A DNA stretch of 64,000 nucleotides from Terebella lapidaria (Eukaryota; Annelida; Polychaeta; Terebellida; Terebellidae). Of this stretch, positions 32,305 to 45,111 are shown piece after piece. The stretch's first letter is position 1, and every line of letters begins with the position of its first letter. Made by a program: the position numbers and the translations under genes. The stretch lies in assembly GCA_949152475.1 (NCBI GenBank), contig OX424561.1:26158481-26222480 (forward strand). The letters are read 5' to 3'. A model generated the notes under the pieces. The model made no database searches. It was not told the DNA's origin and saw nothing but the letters and a program-made list of their open reading frames with translations.

Positions 32305-33300
32305 TGTGTGTAGGCAATCGTACTGATTACAAAGATTATTTTGGCCGCTCACTGAGAGTCTGAAACTATTTTCTTCTCTTTGTAACAATGTATTTTAAAA
32401 TGACACGTGGACCAACGCGATTAACTTTCCGTTGAAAAAAAAGTGTTAGTTGAGGATACAACACACCAGGGGCGGATTCAGGTTTTTGACATGGGGGTTT
32501 GCAATTTAGATATACATGTATGTGGAATTTCATGGGCATCGTCTCGGTCTGGGGTTTCGGGGCGCCCTAACCAGCGGAGAATATTTTGAGATATTCTGGT
32601 GCTCCAGATGACTTGCCTTCTTAAGTGTAGTTTTTCAACTTTATTCGTGCAGTTTGGATATTTGTATTTTTGTGGACAAACGCGACCGAGCGCATCTTCT
32701 CCCGGTCTGGGGGTATGAGTTGTTAGGGGGGGGGGGGGGGGGGTGAGAGATACAGGGCAGCATGGGCGCTGTAAGCCACTAGATATGATTTCAGGATCCT
32801 GTAGTGCTCCAGATGATTTTTGAAGTCATGACACTGATGTGTGTAATATTATTCATGTGTATCTCTCCCCCCCCCTCTCTCTCCCTCTCTCCAGCCATGA
32901 GCAGGATCCGCCACGGCCCGCAATAAATAACGGAACAGGCGTCATCAGCTGTTATTTTAAGTAGGACATAGCTACTCAAGATGTCCTTTACCCGGGTAAA
33001 TCCGAGATATTGGTGTGTGTGCACGTGTGTGCTGGTTTTTGGAGCACCATTAATCAACACACACTCGTTGCAGAAGAGGCACAAGTTGTCCAGGACATAT
33101 GTAATGCTCACATGACCTCTGGACTGTATTTGTTTTATGATCCAGAAGTTAGAAAAGCATTTTGAAAAGTTACTAAGCTATAGTCCGATATAACCATGCA
33201 GTTTTCGTGGCGTCCGTCGTCCACATTATTTATTTAAAGGTCGAATCATTATGATAAATAATTACGATAGTTCGAATGTATATTTTCAACGTGGGCTTGC
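32124..33300. repeat. Duplicated 5' flank of the dioxygenase locus, first copy
   Basis: Exon 1 and the sequence upstream of the dioxygenase recur in the same orientation at about 40124-41345. Shared landmarks include the exon, 'tggaaaccccattgt', 'ctgaaactattttc', 'atgacacgt', 'catcgtctcggtctgggg' and 'tagtccgatataacca'. The copies are diverged, with indels and poly-G/C expansions. Confidence 0.8.
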
Positions 33301-33379
33301 AATACATTTTTACATTGGGTGATAAATTTTGATTTTGGTGAGCACCGTTCAGTAAGGAAAAACTCAATCATAATTATCC

Positions 33380-33490
33380 AGGATAAAAACAAGGGCGTGA
33401 ACGCCAGACCCCCGCACTGTGAGCTTCGTTGCTCGAAGAGTCAACAGTCCTATCCACTCGGGTCGGCCACGCACGCGGTTCATTCCGAAA
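33380..33490 (-). repeat. Possible tRNA-derived (SINE-like) remnant
   Basis: The minus strand reads gtggccgacccgagtggata, like a degenerate A box. GGGGTCTGGCGTTC follows about 60 bases later, where a B box would be. No cloverleaf can be drawn with confidence, so this is a weak call. Confidence 0.25.
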
Positions 33491-35439
33491 AAAACCTTTT
33501 TGGGAGTCATTTTTAGGTTACCGTAACCAAGGTAGACAAGGCATCCACTGTCGTCACTGGGCCACATTTTGAGCTTACCGGCCCATATTAGGCTAGCCGT
33601 TCATCGTCCGTGCGGCGAATAAATGTTTGGGGGTGCTTGTTGCTTAACATTTACCAAACATACTTTGAGCTAAAACTTAGTTTTCCCGCCATTTTATTGA
33701 ATCGTTTATGACAATTTGGCGGCCATTCATTTTCCGAAAATGTTGTGAATTTGGCACATTTTTTGACATTAGAGGGATGGGGGCGAAGCCCTCAACCCTC
33801 TACATGTCTATGTGCTGAATTTTTATGGAGATTTCATGCCAACCTATCGACGCTCGTTTTGGCATGTAAACGTTTAGACACCTACTTGAAATGAGGATTT
33901 TCTTCGTCCTTGACATAAAATCTCTCGAACTGATGGGAAACTTTGACTATTCCACAGATATATTAGGCATAAATCGATGTGTTTGGTTCGAGAAATTTAC
34001 GTAAAATGTTCAAATTATCTAAAAACGTTCCAAAATGGTTGAGCCGGTGGAAATTGACGTTCCCAGAATGCAAAGCAAATTTTACCACAATCACGCGTAT
34101 TTTGGAACACAATCTTCTGTTCAGCAAATCGTGCATGCATACATGCATGTGGGCATCTGCGTGTGGGCATCTTTGGCGTTATGAAGTAAACACAACGATT
34201 CGTCTGCAATGCCACGGCTACATTTACCTAATTTGACGTATTTCATCACATGACAATTAAGTTGGTGTTCCGTGCTGGGTTGCGAAGCCTTTTTATTTTA
34301 AACTTGTCTTTTAATTTGCCCAGTGAAGGCATGTGTTCGGGTATATCTGATGATACCAGATGCATATATTCCTCATAGTTTCCATTTTAGCAAGTGTATC
34401 TGTTCCATTGATCGATTTTAAAATAAATATTTACTTACTAGGAATATGAATGAAGTAAGCCATGCTTTTCATCCTACTATATGGAAATGAATTGGAATCA
34501 TGTAGGGGGAGGGAATGATAGCTTCTGGTTACTTTTCCTAAAATCTGTTCAGTAAATTCTTGGCAATTTCGTGTGGGCGTGGCATGCAATTTATTTTATG
34601 TATGAAGATGAATCGCTCAAAAAGCGAGTATTACTAGAATATAGGTGCATTACTATGTCATTATGGTGCATCTTTTGGTGACTTTCAACTTGACCTCAGA
34701 TGATAATTCAGTGGTGAATCTCAAAGTCACCTTCAGTATGAACCATGAGAATTGGCCTCTTCAGAAAAACTGATGACATATAATTCTTATGGTTGTATTA
34801 TATACATATAGGAAATGATATATGGTGGATCTGTTAGTGACCTTGAACCTGACCTCAGAGTACCTTCAGTATTAAAGCTCAATAGTACGTTTGATCTACA
34901 GTGAACTACCCTGGAGCTATGTGTGTCATAATTTCTATCGATGTTTTTTTTTTTTAATTTTGAAAAATTACCTTTTACCTTTAATGGAGGAAATTTCAAA
35001 CGTTTTCCTCCCGAGACGACTTGGTCACGGTAGGAAACTCGACGTTACGGTGGTACGGGACGATTGTGGCTGGCGAGCAGCTCGAGTGGTTTATTTGAGA
35101 TTATCGTTTCTAGTAGGCTATACCTGATATTTCGCTATTTTGCCTCGAATGGACTTCGGGTGAAAATACCCGAAATGTTAGGTGATGATGGCCATGCAAA
35201 ACGGCTCTGCTTCCCCAGCTCCTGAGAAGAACGCTAACAAGACAATGCCTTGAAATCTGGGTCATAATTTCCCAGCAGTGTCTCCTTTTAGATGAATATA
35301 CACTCGTTCAAAATTTGGAACAATGTATATAAAAATATATATGGAATGCTGGTCCGCAACAGTTTCCCCTTTTAATAGCCTAAATGAGGTGAACACTCAT
35401 TGATTGGTTGACTGATGGTGTCATATGACCTTAATCAAA

Positions 35440-35625
35440 CACAAAGTTACTTTACTTCCGGTGCTGCTTGGCACGATGCTCCATTTCCCATCGGCCGCTC
35501 ATCGCACAAACTGACGAAGTGTCGTCTAGCACGAACTTCAAAGCAAGATTTTTGGCTAACACATTTGTTTAATGCGGCGTCCACATTTTTTACACTCTCG
35601 ATTCCTGACGCCTTCATGTTCTCGC
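35440..35625 (-). repeat. Inverted, diverged copy of the XDH-like gene's 3' flank
   Basis: The reverse complement matches 5205-5400 over words such as cgtcaggaatcgagagt, ttaaacaaatg, gtcagtttgt and gcaccggaagt. On this strand a 61-codon frame stays open across it (contains AALNKCVSQ). The 5205 copy also reads AALNKCVS. Function unknown; it may be an old mobile or exon fragment. Confidence 0.5.
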
Positions 35626-36825
35626 CACACAAATAATTTGCTGCAGTTGTGCAATAAAACTAATACAGCACTTGTACCAGAGAACACTGCATAATAAACC
35701 CATGAAAGAGCATTGAACTAGCATCTACATGAGAAAAAATGCCTGATTTATCACCTATGCGGAGCATCATAGGCGTAAGGTGAGTACTTGTACATGGATT
35801 GAGGGAAAAAGTGAAAGATTGCCCGAATATATGTGGTGGATAATTTACTGTCATGCAATTTGCGTTACGTCTAGCAAATATGATCATAAAGTATAAACTA
35901 TGCCATTCTCCCGAGTAGTAAATGTTTTGTTGAAATAGTTTTTTGTTGTAGATGCACTGTTGTGGTCTATAAGCATGTAAAATCACTGCTGGTACATGTT
36001 TGATGCAATGTTCTATGATATATTGCAGGACACGTATGTCCTTTAGTCGTGTCCATTACATCAGTGCTTTTGAATAAGCCACTAGGAGTCGCATTGGCAA
36101 ATATGTAACACTGTGTCATTCTACATAACTGCGTGAAATTGATTCCCAAGAATGTGTTTGGGAACTTGTTATGGGGGTTTTAATGCTCCAGAAACTCTTT
36201 TACATGCACACACGAAAGGCGTAACATTTTGTGTCCATATCGTTACGTCTTACATATCACATCCCCAATCATGTTCAGCTTCGTTCGTATACCTTGCAGT
36301 ATCTGCAATCGTTTAGTCAATATCTTTCCTACAAGCAATAAAAAGAAGAATCCTTGCGCAGCATTTTGTTTTTAAGATTGTAGCGCAAATTATTCCGGTC
36401 ATGGTTTTGTGTCATAATGTTACGTCTTCAGAAATAATTTATATTCGTCATTATTTCCAATGCTTTGAGGCTTTTGGACATAGATCCTCTTTTTTCAAGT
36501 TGATATTTTTGCGAATTTGCAAATTTGAACGATTTCTGGCAAGAGTGTGCAGGACTATTTTTGTTTAGGCCAGCGTGGCAGATGGAGGATACGAAAGTTT
36601 GGTGCATTTTGTGGTTGCTACATCTTCATTTTTATCCATGTCGACCGACTAAATGCACTAAAATACGTGATATTAATATGCCGAATATAAGAAATCAGAC
36701 TGCAAATGGATCTATGCATTATATACTCCAACTGACACCAAGAATGGTCATGGTGCACTAGTTCAAGGGCACTCGGCGTCCCTTCAAAGTTGTATGTTGG
36801 CTTTGGATAGTTGAAAGTCGCAATC

Positions 36826-36892
36826 GATGGTTTGTGTCCAGGTATGGTTTGTGTCCAGGTATGGTTTGTGTCCAGGTATGGTTTGTGTCCAG
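36826..36892. repeat. 17-bp tandem repeat, 4 units
   Basis: The unit GTATGGTTTGTGTCCAG occurs four times, the first slightly altered. Confidence 0.9.
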
Positions 36893-38220
36893 GTTACATT
36901 TTTTTTACAGAAATTAATCTAATTGTGGCAGAAATAAGCCATCGTGCTCTAGACTCAGAATAAATTTAACATATTATCATTTTGCTGTGTTTAATGATAA
37001 ACCCTGTGGAGACTATATCAACAAACTGACAAATTCACAGAGACGTAGCATGGACGTCAATTTCTTGTAGTCCTGTTACCGCTGCCCAAACATATGAAAA
37101 TAGAGAATTCAGGCGAATGGGTGAATGGGAATGTAAATCGTAACTTCTTCAGAATTCATTGTAGAACTGATGTATGTAAAAATGTTCATGATGCATACAG
37201 TATGAGGTGATAATATTCAAATTTTGTTTCGAAGACATGGTTACATCTTACACCAAATAGATGAATGCCCATTGACTTGATGTTTTTAAAAACACTGAGC
37301 GTGGAGAATGCGACAAGGAACATAATTACTTCCATACTTTTAAAAGAAATTTCACAAATGTTGGCATAATTCGCTAATTGATTAAAAAAAAGCTTGAGAA
37401 AAATCTCAATATTCATGAAAATAACGTCAATAAGCTACGTGATTTGTTTTGGTACACTCTGTATACACCCTGTATAAAGTCCTGTACTTCTTTAGTGATA
37501 AAACAACTCGAACAATAAACTGTCAAACACACAGGTTTAACATTTACACAAGGACACATCGCATTATGTTACTCCTTCAATGTGCGAACGACGGCCGATC
37601 ATGCTCAACATATTTTGGGTGTCCTTTCAAGACGTAACGGAGACACAAATATTTTTAATTGTTCATATTGCTGGTTCTTCACATGTATATGCAGCCAATT
37701 ATTCAGGTTAACTTCTGCTTGAGATATACTATTCATAAAAGTGACTTGTAGGTTGTTGGGGAGCATGAATACATCGTATTGCCGGTTCGAAGTAACAATT
37801 TGTGTCCTGTTACGTCTTCTACTCTCAAACGACTCTGATTCATAGCATTCTTCGTCTTTCCGTAAACATGTCCAATATTCTTAACTGTATTGTGTCCCAT
37901 TGATCAGTTCGTTGCCTTTTGATGTGTGTATACCTTTAATAAGTGCTTAAAAAGGTTCGAACAAAGCTGATATTGCGTCATAGCTACGTCTTCATTTTCA
38001 GAGGAAAAATTAATTTTTTTCTAGGAAGTCATCAAGTATCTGCTCTGAAATGGGCACTTTACCGTGCATAAATTATCACAGCATGATACCTTATGTACAT
38101 ACATGTAAAATAACAATGCTAAGTTTACAACTTTTGGGATCTGAAGACGTAACGCATATTGCATGACAGTAAATTCTGCACCATGTACCTTTTATTGTCC
38201 TTGTATCGCCGGTCTGAACG

Positions 38221-38540
38221 TGGTGGCCATTATGATTTTTCGTCGAGTCGGCAAAAAACAAATTTTGTCCAAAATCAAGTCACTATCTGTTTCGAGTCAT
38301 TTCCAGGCTAAAAAATATAATTGTGTTCGGCATTGAAAAGTTGTTTGGACTTAAAATATTTCATCCTCTTTTTCCTTCACAACGGGAGCTATATACGTGG
38401 AACAAACTCCTTGAACACTTCAAATTCGACCTTAAATATTGGCAAATTCTAATGGGAAGTCACTATGGCGACTATACATGTACAGGTGATCTTGAATTTG
38501 ACCTTCAATAACCTTGAGAGGTCAAAACGGCAATTTTTGT
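38221..38540 (+). repeat. Fragment of the GGTTACC repeat family
   Basis: It matches the middle of 61361-62830 over 'gtggccat', 'gagtcggcaaaaa', 'gggagct', 'aatgggaagtca', 'tggcgact' and 'gaccttgagaggtcaaaac'. It is diverged, and both element ends are absent. Confidence 0.65.
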
Positions 38541-38639
38541 GAAACGTATATGGTTTAACACGTAAACATTTTTGAAGGTGTCTGTCGTGTTTCGTATATG
38601 TAACTTGTATATCTAGTAAATCAACAGTCTTAAGTTTTC

Positions 38640-39240
38640 AAAATATTTATTTGCATGCAGTATAATAGAAGAAGAGAATATAGGTCAAATATTCATAACA
38701 ACATCGGCATACCAGGTAAAAACGCTTATATATGGAATAATACTTTTAGTGTTACAGTAAATTAGTATACAAGGGTATCAAACTACGATAGACACATCAC
38801 ATATGATTGTAGTACAAAATACTAATCGGACACTACTTATCAATACCAACGTAATTAAGCACTTAATCGTCTGTACGTGTACACATATTGTCATTTCGAT
38901 AGCACCTTATATTATTTGTACGTAAATATGTGTGTTTGTACGTTTAATTCACAATCTACGTCTAAACATGTAACAATGATATGTATGTATATATATACCG
39001 GTATTTTTTAATGTAAATCGTTCATGCAATTCTTGTCTCAAATGTTGTTTCAAAAGTAGGCTTGGTTCAACACGTGTCGAACTACATATTTTCCATTGTC
39101 GAATTTCTTGGAGTATATCCGTGCTTGTCCCTGCATTTCGTCTGCTGACACGTAACAACCCTGCAAATAAAAACAAAAAAAACACGTCTGGTCATTTGAT
39201 TCTTTACATGAGGAAGTGGGATTGGTCGAAAATAGTCCTT
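38640..39240. repeat. Duplicated 3' end of the dioxygenase locus, second copy
   Basis: It matches 6190-6770 in the same orientation. The match covers the 3' UTR with its poly(A) hexamer, the last exon and the start of the last intron. Similarity is clear but diverged. Confidence 0.8.
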
Positions 39241-40244
39241 GGATTAATAAAAATACTTAAAGAATATATCTCCTTTTTCGATTTTTTTTTTCTTCGTGAG
39301 GAAGGTGGGATGGGTACGTAGGGTTGAATATAGTACATGTACTCGGCATGATATACCCGATGTATGTTGAGTTGAAATTTACCGTAGGCTAGTTGACGTA
39401 AGGCAGCGCACACAAATTCTGAAATATTTGAGAAAACTGAAATGGTATTTACAGTCAACGCCCGATATCCGCCGTTGAGTTGGAACTCCTCCCGTCCATG
39501 CATGTGTCGTCTGTTGTTGATCACCAACATCAGTCCAGGCTTAAACTTGAAAGTCCGCTGGAACACAGAAGTGTATCAATCAAGTAGAAGTGTATCAATC
39601 AAAATTAGAGTTCTTGCGATTTTTCCTATCTTGACCACATTCTCGACCACAACCTGAATTCTTGATACTGACCTCTCAAACTTTTCATGCTCTCAGATTT
39701 ATACTGCATACTTTATATTTGATAACTATGTAATATCCTCAGTGGCTTTCGAATTACTACCACTTGAAATATTACGAATCGCCCATTTTCGACCTTTGGC
39801 GATATAAGGAATTCTGATCGTACGTTCATCGGTCATATAGCAAATGATGGGGAATTGACTACAGAATAATACAAAATTAACAGGGAAAATTAATCATGAA
39901 AATAAACAGAGTTATATGCAACTTTTTGATTTTGACTTTTCTGTGACATTGACCTTGTCGCTCGATATTAAGCTCTAAAATTACACTGAATTGTTTCCAT
40001 TACAAAGGTACATCTCCCGGGAGAAAACGAATAAAATATATTGAAAACTGGCTTCAAAAATTGGCTTTGAATCTCAGAACACTCAAAAGACTTTAAAATG
40101 TGACCGCCCCCCCCCCCCCCTCACCGTTGAGGCTCGTTCGTTCCAGGCACGCCTGGTTCCTCCCAGGGCAGCTAACCTGGACACCGGCGCCAAGGATCTG
40201 CGACACACCTTCACGCCCGCAGACAATAGAGATGGAAACCCCAT
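39050..40244 (-). pseudogene. Truncated paralog of the dioxygenase: first exon and last two exons only
   Basis: On the minus strand a first-exon copy starts at 40244 (MGFPSLLSAGVKVCRRS) and fades near 40124. The last two exons follow at 39557-39453 and 39160-39050, with the same lengths (105 and 111), phases and splice sites as the intact gene. They encode HMHGREEFQ, GGYRAL, GCYVSADEM and a stop. The nine or so middle exons, including the FHND iron site, are absent from the 566 bases between 39558 and 40123. This copy cannot encode a working enzyme unless those exons lie elsewhere. It keeps the family's usual HGR where the intact gene has HKR. Its last intron lacks the repeat found in the other copy. 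Confidence 0.8.
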
Positions 40245-41345
40245 TGTATGTGGATCTTATTGTATTGATATCGATACTGTTTCCGCCGCTCAGTGAGATC
40301 GAGTCTTGTGAAAAAGTCTGAAACTATTTTCCTCTGTTGCACTACATTGTACATGTATTACAAAATGACACGTCGATCAACGTGATGATCTTTCCGTTAA
40401 TAAAAAGTTACTTGATACTTGGCGGATTCGGGTTTTTGACATAGGGGGGTTAGATATATGTAATTTTATGAGCATCGTCTCGGTCTGGGGTTTTTTGTGT
40501 GTTCCAGACGACTTCTGAGGTGTAGTTTGCAACTAAATTATGTTGACCTCTGAGCCGTTCATTTGTGAAGTTTGAAAACTAGTATTTGTATTTTTATGGA
40601 CAAAAGCGAGCGAGCGCAGCTCCTCCGGGTGTGGGGGTTGTGGTTGTTTGGGGAGGTTGGTGTGGGATGCAGGGTATCATGGGCGATAGAAGCAGCCCGA
40701 GACAATTTAGTGATTTTGTAATGTTCCAGGTTTTTTCTTATATTTGTGTATTATCATTTACATTCATTCTGTCTCTCCACCACCAAGAGGGAGGGGGGGT
40801 TGTAACACCCCCTGTAACACTCGTAGATTCGCCACTGCGGCACCCGACCAATAGCGTCAGCAGCTGCTGTTCTCCATCAAATGGCACATATTATGTAGGG
40901 CATTCAACTCTTTAGGCTAAACAGGATGTCCTTGATTCTAGTATATCCGATATATAGGCTACATCTTGACGTGTGTGCTGATTTTGAGGACACGTTGCAG
41001 CAGAAAGATTAATTTAGTACACCAATAATATGGCTGTAGGGCTTTCTTTATTTAGGGGTTCCGCTGTGGCAATAACCTACAGAAGAATGAACTGCATCTG
41101 GAGACTGAGGAGGGGTGGGGGCGTTGGAGTTGTCCTTGATATCTGTAGTATGCCTTTTTATAGACCTCTGGACTGTATTTTTTCATGATCCAGAAAGAAG
41201 ACACGCATTTTAAAAAGTTACTGAACTATACTCCGATATAACCAGTTATCGTGACATCTATCGTCCGTCCGTCAATGGACGTTCGCCCGTCGTCCAATTT
41301 TATCTTCAAGATCGAATTATTCTGAAAATTCAAGAGGTAAGTATT
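40124..41345. repeat. Duplicated 5' flank of the dioxygenase locus, second copy
   Basis: This is the counterpart of 32124-33300. It includes a first-exon copy and upstream sequence down to 'tatactccgatataacc'. A poly-C run precedes it at about 40108-40120. Confidence 0.8.
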
Positions 41346-42110
41346 TTAGGTTACCGTACCTCCATGGTCCGATAGCCTGTTAGCATGGCGTCCAGGCGTC
41401 GCGCCCGTCATCGTCCGTGAGGGAGGGAGGTATTTTCTTTCTTTTTTTTTTCTTTTTTTTATTTATTTCGGCATATTTAGGTTGCCGGACATATGGGCCG
41501 ATAGCCTATTGGCAGTGCTTTGCCTCTGTCGTCCGTCCAAAAACTCTAAATTCTTAGGTTACCGATTACCTATTGGCATGGCGTGGCGTCCGTCGTCCGT
41601 CTTCCCTCGTTCGTCGTCGTCCACATTTTCATCTTTTTTGTTTACGGGCGAATTCTTCTGAAATTTTGCACAGAAATGCTTGAAAATAATTCAAGAAGGA
41701 GGTATTTTTTAGTTTTTCTTATTTTCGCGATTTTTCCAGAATGGAGGCCCTTTTTGTCGAAAGATGGCCAATTTTGAATTTTGGTGGCCATTTTCTCAAA
41801 ATCTGTTCAGTAACTTTTTTTCTTATTGATGCACTAATACTCCTCATATATACCCCCTGCGATTCGTATGAGTTTCGTTGTCCTTGAATCGCTCGAAGTT
41901 GGCCATTTTGTCCCAAACTCGGCCCAAATGGCACTTTCCCTCGTTAAATACTGCTATGCTTTATAATGGGACACATTATGCCTAATATTTCACTTAATAT
42001 TGAGATTAGAGACTAGAAACAATTGTGGACATATAGGAAATGATATATGCTAAGTATTCTCTTGACCTTGAATTTGACCTCTGACCTCAGTTTCAAGGTC
42101 AGAGCACAAA
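41346..42110 (+). repeat. GGTTACC repeat family copy
   Basis: It opens with three nested starts of the type 'aggttaccg', 'ccgatagcctattggcatggcg', then 'tccgtcgtcc'. The 'ctgaaattttgcacagaaatg' and 'ggaggccctttttgtcgaaa' segments follow, and it ends with AAGGTCA-type units. The orientation is opposite to 57086-58480. Confidence 0.65.
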
Positions 42111-42120
42111 TTGGCTTATA

Positions 42121-42192
42121 TCAGACAGACAGACAGGGAGACAGGGAGTCAGACAGGGAGACGGGGAGACAGACAGATAGACAGGGAGACAT
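42121..42192. repeat. CAGA/GGGA microsatellite
   Basis: It is made of repeated agacaggg and cagacaga words, imperfect, directly after the GGTTACC repeat. Confidence 0.85.
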
Positions 42193-42957
42193 TCGTTTTA
42201 TTAGATCACATATAGTATACATGGAGTTGATATATTGATAAAATTAGGTGGCTGTAATCAGTGTAATAAAATGAATATAGAAAACAGAAAAGTACATGTA
42301 ATATGGATCTAAAAAGACCAAGTAAAGCCTTATGGCTGAATTACACTTGACCTCAGGTCGAGATATAAATTTCATACGTTTTGCAAGATAATGAATGGTG
42401 CAAAAAACAATAAACATATAAACTCGATAGTGGGTAACATTTACACTGTGGGTGGAACAGGAACGGGACACCATGGAAAAAAAAAATCACTCACCGAGTG
42501 ATTGGTATTATGATATGAAATTTCAGGGCAAGAACGTGGCTGAATTTCGACTGACTTCACAGTATTTAGATACATCTGATACGTTATTACGAATATATCG
42601 AATAATGACTCACGAGACCAGCTGATATTCCAGCATGTGAATAATAAAGCAAAACGATCAAAATGGTTACAGCAGGCATATCGCTAATGGGATGTGTCAT
42701 AACGTCCAGAAAGATTGAATCAGACAGGAAAACAATCTCGACACCTAAGGTTTATTGCAACGAACCAAATTGACATATGAGTCAAAGATGTCATGTTTTA
42801 TTGAAATGCCTTTATGGTTTTAGCAAAAACAATTTTTTTTTTCCCGCCGATTTGGTTTCCCACCGATAACTTCAGTTTGCCTTGATGTATCTTCGCCAAA
42901 TTTTCAGCATTAGTCAGACATATTATGTGGAAGAACCCTATTGTTTTTCAGCCGGAT

Positions 42958-42990
42958 CCGAGGTCCGTGAGGTCCGTGAGGTCCGTGAGG
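42958..42990. repeat. 10-bp tandem repeat, 3 units
   Basis: The unit GAGGTCCGTG occurs three times just before the 914-bp duplication. Confidence 0.85.
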
Positions 42991-43013
42991 ATGAAAATCA
43001 ATGTCGTTTTTTG

Positions 43014-44841
43014 GACTTTGTTTCCGCACGATAACTCAAAAAGTATGTAGGCAATGGCTGCAGAACTTTGCATGGAGGTTCATATATCAACAGGGAAGAA
43101 CCCTATTGATTTTGGGATCAATCCGTCAAACGACCTTTAACCTAGAGGTCGGAAGAGTTTTCGCCCAGTCGTCCTTGAGGTTTCCTGCATATCTCGGAAA
43201 CAGTGCGTCGTAGAGCGAAACGGTCGCTATTTCGGACTCGTGGCACTAGACAAACATGTCTGAGGGGTGTTAAGGATGACCTTTGACCTTGACCTTGAAT
43301 TTTTCTGCCGAGTCGGCATTTTTCGTTTTCGTCGATATGTCGGAAACGGTGCGTCATAGAGCGAAACGGACGTTATTTTCGGACTCGTGGCACTAGACAA
43401 ACATGTCTAAGGGGTATTATAGATGTACTTTGACCTTGACCTAAAATTTTTTCGCCGAGTCGGCATTTTTCGTTTTCGTCGATATCTCGGAAACGGTGCA
43501 TCGTAGAGCGAAACGGACGTTATTTTCAGACTCGTGGCACTAGACAAACATGTCTTAAGGGTATTACAAATATGTTTGATGGGTATTAAGGATGAACTTT
43601 GACCTGGACCTTGAATTTTTCTGCCGAGTCTGCTTTTTTCTTTTTCGTCGATATCTTTGAAACAGTGTGTCGTAGAGCCTAGGGTAAACATGTTATAAAT
43701 ATTAGAAATTAGCCTTAAAGCTGCTGCCTTCGATTGTATGCAATATTTCTTTCAAAACCAATTTTTTGTTATTAAACACATCTAATGCATTATAACAAAA
43801 GGTGTGCTCAATGATTTTGACGATTATAGTCCGTCCGAGTTGTCTTTTCATCCGTTTTAGTGCCCATTCTGTACCGTTTTTGTAAATAAACAAACGAAGT
43901 GTATCCATCAAACCCGAATGTAAACAAGACTTTGTTTCCGCACGATAACTCAAAAAGTATGTAGGCAATGGCTGCAGAACTTTGCATGGAGGTTCATATA
44001 TCAACAGGGAAGAACCCTATTGATTTTGGGATCAATCCGTCAAACGACCTTTAACCTAGAGGTCGGAAGAGTTTTCGCCCAGTCGTCCTTGAGGTTTCCT
44101 GCATATCTCGGAAACAGTGCGTCGTAGAGCGAAACGGTCGCTATTTCGGACTCGTGGCACTAGACAAACATGTCTGAGGGGTGTTAAGGATGACCTTTGA
44201 CCTTGACCTTGAATTTTTCTGCCGAGTCGGCATTTTTCGTTTTCGTCGATATGTCGGAAACGGTGCGTCATAGAGCGAAACGGACGTTATTTTCGGACTC
44301 GTGGCACTAGACAAACATGTCTAAGGGGTATTATAGATGTACTTTGACCTTGACCTAAAATTTTTTCGCCGAGTCGGCATTTTTCGTTTTCGTCGATATC
44401 TCGGAAACGGTGCATCGTAGAGCGAAACGGACGTTATTTTCAGACTCGTGGCACTAGACAAACATGTCTTAAGGGTATTACAAATATGTTTGATGGGTAT
44501 TAAGGATGAACTTTGACCTGGACCTTGAATTTTTCTGCCGAGTCTGCTTTTTTCTTTTTCGTCGATATCTTTGAAACAGTGTGTCGTAGAGCCTAGGGTA
44601 AACATGTTATAAATATTAGAAATTAGCCTTAAAGCTGCTGCCTTCGATTGTATGCAATATTTCTTTCAAAACCAATTTTTTGTTATTAAACACATCTAAT
44701 GCATTATAACAAAAGGTGTGCTCAATGATTTTGACGATTATAGTCCGTCCGAGTTGTCTTTTCATCCGTTTTAGTGCCCATTCTGTACCGTTTTTGTAAA
44801 TAAACAAACGAAGTGTATCCATCAAACCCGAATGTAAACAA
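43014..44841. repeat. Perfect tandem duplication, 2 x 914 bp
   Basis: Bases 43014-43927 and 43928-44841 appear identical by eye. Each copy holds about four internal units of roughly 130-150 bases built on 'gagtcggcatttttcg', 'gtcgatatctcggaaac' and 'actagacaaacatgtct'. Each also starts with 'tccgcacgataactcaa', a word type common in marine invertebrate repeats. Identity implies a very recent event or an assembly duplication. Confidence 0.9.
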
Positions 44842-45111
44842 ATGCTCAAATCGCGCTTAAAAGTCCACATTGAGTACATTTTCAAGTTCGTATGTGCATA
44901 TAAAGTGTAGTTGTGAGAAAATAATCAGTGATATACCATGATAGGCGTGGAGTTGTTAGTCTATCTCACACTTCTATGCTTTGTTTACATCTGCGTGTGA
45001 TGGATACAGTTCCTGTATTTACGCGATAACCGCCTGTTCAAATGAGCAAAATTTCCATGAGAACTGGTTATTTTCATTACATTTGATGTGAGTATGTTTC
45101 ATTCAGTTAGT

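Larger units (their letters stand above)
33519..38220. other. Repeat-rich stretch with no recognised gene
   Basis: It begins with a partial GGTTACC repeat end (33519-33860). It then holds AGGTCA-type fragments (34660-34880), an inverted relative of 5205-5400 (35440-35625), a short sequence shared with the dioxygenase intron (35675-35760 versus 24315-24440), and a small minisatellite. No exon set with consistent phases was found. Confidence 0.45.

Noticed and set aside
33380-33490. A true tRNA gene
   Set aside because: The A- and B-box-like words are degenerate and the arms do not pair; it is kept only as a weak SINE-like remnant.
35447-35632. 61-codon minus-strand frame as a gene
   Set aside because: No splice partners and no family were recognised. 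It overlaps a repeated segment, so only the repeat is annotated.
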